Below are positions 31,267 to 32,432 of a stretch of 32,432 nucleotides of DNA, in pieces (the first letter of the stretch is position 1; each line of letters starts with the position of its first letter). Source of the DNA: JASBRS01 sp964496495 (GTDB lineage: Bacteria > Deinococcota > Deinococci > Deinococcales > Trueperaceae); contig CAZBZU010000039.1 of assembly GCA_964496495.1 (NCBI GenBank), forward strand, positions 1 through 32,432, in the 5' to 3' direction. A program made the translations under genes and the position numbers. The notes beneath the pieces are model-generated. The model was not told where the DNA came from, searched no databases, and worked only from the letters and a program-made list of their open reading frames with translations.

Positions 31267-31856
31267 TGTTCCGCCTGGCGTTGGACGACGACATCGAGCT
31301 GGCGTTGCTCGAAGAACGCGACGCCGAGGAGCTCTACGCCCTGGTGGACGCCAACCGTGAGCACCTTCGGCGCTTCCTGCCGTGGGCGCGGGAGGCGACG
31401 CTGGAGGGGGAGCGCGCGTTCATCCGTGACGGTCTGGAACGTTACGCGCGCGGCGACGGCTTCAGCGGCGCGCTGCTGGTGGGCGGTGTCCATGCCGGCG
31501 AGCTGGGGCTCTTCAACGTGCGCACGGACGTGCGCCGGGCCGAGCTCGGCTACTGGCTGGCCGCGCCGTTCGAGGGGCGCGGCATCATGACGCGCGCGGT
31601 CGCCGGCTTGGCGCGGGTGCTGTTCGAGGAGCGCGGGATGGACCGTCTGGAGATCCGCTGCGACGCCCGCAACGACCGTAGCCGGGCGGTGGCCGAGCGG
31701 CTCGGCTTCCGCCACGAGGGCACCCTGCGCGCGGTCTATCCGGCCGTGGATGGCCCCGCCGACCTCGAGGTCTTCGGCCTGATGCGGGCCGAGTGGCAGC
31801 AGGCCCAGCAGGCGAGGCGTCGCGAAAGCGGCCGCCGCGAGGAGCGGAGCGCATGA
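31266..31856 (+). CDS. GNAT family N-acetyltransferase, RimL/YdaF-like
   Basis: Acetyl-CoA-dependent N-acetyltransferase of 196 residues, in the RimJ/RimL-type branch that acetylates protein N-termini or small amines. The acetyl-CoA loop is YWLAAPFEGRGIMTRAVAGL, followed by the partner motif RLEIRCDARNDRSRAVAERL then GFRHEG, both characteristic. The N-terminal segment ALLEERDAEELYALVDANRE is also typical. The C-terminal 20 residues are charged and probably disordered. Its ATG shares one base with the deoC stop (TGATG) and its stop overlaps the aldehyde dehydrogenase start (ATGA), so it is firmly inside the deoC operon although its role there is not obvious. The substrate is unknown. Confidence 0.9.
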   Translation: MFRLALDDDIELALLEERDAEELYALVDANREHLRRFLPWAREATLEGERAFIRDGLERYARGDGFSGALLVGGVHAGELGLFNVRTDVRRAELGYWLAAPFEGRGIMTRAVAGLARVLFEERGMDRLEIRCDARNDRSRAVAERLGFRHEGTLRAVYPAVDGPADLEVFGLMRAEWQQAQQARRRESGRREERSA

Positions 31857-32432
31857 GCACGACCACCGATCCGAGTGCGAGCGACAGCGTGAAGGGCATC
31901 TTCGAGACCATGGACTACGGCCCCGCGCCGGAGAGCGACCAGCAGGCGCAGGCCTGGCTCGAGCGGCACGGCCGCACCTTCGGGCACGTCATCGGCGGCC
32001 GCTTCGTGGAGCCCGCGGCAGGCGAGCGCTTCGCCACCGTCCACCCCGGCGACGGCCGCGAGCTGGCGCGCGTGGCCCAGGGCGACGAGGCGGACGTCGA
32101 CGCCGCGGTGCGCGCCGCGCAGGAGGCGCTGCCGGCGTGGCGGGCGCTGCCGCCGCATCAGCGGGCGCGCCACCTGTACGCGCTGGCGCGGCACGTACAG
32201 AAGCACGCGCGCCTGCTGGCGGTGCTGGAGGCCCTCGACAACGGCAAGACCATCCGCGAGACGCGGGACATCGACGTGCCGTTGGTGGCGCGCCACTTCA
32301 CCCACCACGCCGGCTGGGCGCAGCTGCTGGAGAGCGAGTTCGCCGGCTACCGGGGGGTGGGGGTGTGCGGGCAGGTGATCCCCTGGAACTTCCCGCTGCT
32401 GATGCTGGCCTGGAAGGTGGCGCCGGCGCTGG
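31853..32432 (+). CDS. Aldehyde dehydrogenase, N-terminal part (cut by window edge)
   Basis: The frame is open from ATG 31853 to the last base, giving 193 complete residues. The start FETMDYGPAPESDQQAQAWL resembles the long (about 800 residue) aldehyde dehydrogenases often found beside deoC; then come HVIGGRFVEPAAGERFATVH, ALPAWRALPPHQRARHLYAL, ALDNGKTIRETRDIDVPLV and QVIPWNFPLLMLAWKVAPAL, the last being the NAD-binding signature of the superfamily. The catalytic cysteine and glutamate lie beyond the edge. The likely role is oxidation of the acetaldehyde released by DeoC. The start overlaps the acetyltransferase stop by four bases. Confidence 0.93.
   Translation, partial: MSTTTDPSASDSVKGIFETMDYGPAPESDQQAQAWLERHGRTFGHVIGGRFVEPAAGERFATVHPGDGRELARVAQGDEADVDAAVRAAQEALPAWRALPPHQRARHLYALARHVQKHARLLAVLEALDNGKTIRETRDIDVPLVARHFTHHAGWAQLLESEFAGYRGVGVCGQVIPWNFPLLMLAWKVAPAL

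Noticed and set aside
1..32432. tRNA, rRNA, insertion sequence or prophage genes
   Set aside because: No cloverleaf-like segment, rRNA core sequence, transposase, integrase or terminal inverted repeat was seen in either strand, and few gaps are long enough to hold one.

Overview
This window is very GC-rich bacterial DNA (about 70% by eye), densely coding, with many 1-4 base gene overlaps and frequent GTG or TTG starts. I count 24 genes; dctM at the left edge and an aldehyde dehydrogenase at the right edge are cut. I see no rRNA, tRNA, transposase, phage gene or CRISPR array. The content is chromosomal: housekeeping genes plus sugar, D-amino-acid/peptide and deoxyribose catabolism. The phylum cannot be proved from the window. 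The mix of GC content, alaS-ruvX-mltG linkage, TRAP and peptide transporters, and a -10 box lying directly against a start codon (leaderless style) would suit a Deinococcota member (Truepera-like). Chloroflexota or Actinomycetota remain possible.

Layout. 1-1695 (minus): TRAP transporter permeases dctQ and dctM, with a candidate promoter and no dctP in view. 1970-7158 (minus): alaS, HAD phosphatase, ruvX, mltG, a compact housekeeping operon whose order recalls Bacillus. 7258-9025 (plus): an MFS transporter and a DUF1572/DinB-fold protein. 9034-9468 (minus): an unrecognised small protein. 9765-15014 (plus): a very large c-di-GMP sensor (7TM-PAS-five GAF-like-PAS-GGDEF-EAL).

15031-21844 (plus): a carbohydrate operon behind a promoter overlapped by a perfect 16-bp LacI-type palindrome. 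It encodes a LacI regulator, an L-fucose/L-arabinose-isomerase-like enzyme, a PfkB kinase resembling sulfofructose kinase YihV, a class I aldolase of the LacD/YihT family, and two Gfo/Idh/MocA proteins. The isomerase-kinase-aldolase series is the logic of the sulfo-EMP2 route for sulfoquinovose, and Gfo/Idh/MocA proteins include NAD-dependent sulfoquinovosidases. This is the most interesting system here, but the substrate is inferred. The first oxidoreductase carries a 15-bp tandem repeat in its N-terminal coding region.

21861-30027 (minus): reading in transcription order, D-cysteine desulfhydrase-like enzyme, Asp/Glu-type racemase, Lrp/AsnC regulator with its own strong promoter and inverted repeats, an extracytoplasmic peptide-binding protein, two peptide ABC permeases, and a polytopic protein with a spermidine-synthase-like fold. 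No ABC ATPase is present. 30274-32432 (plus): deoC, a GNAT acetyltransferase and the start of an aldehyde dehydrogenase, a deoxyribose-5-phosphate/acetaldehyde utilisation operon.
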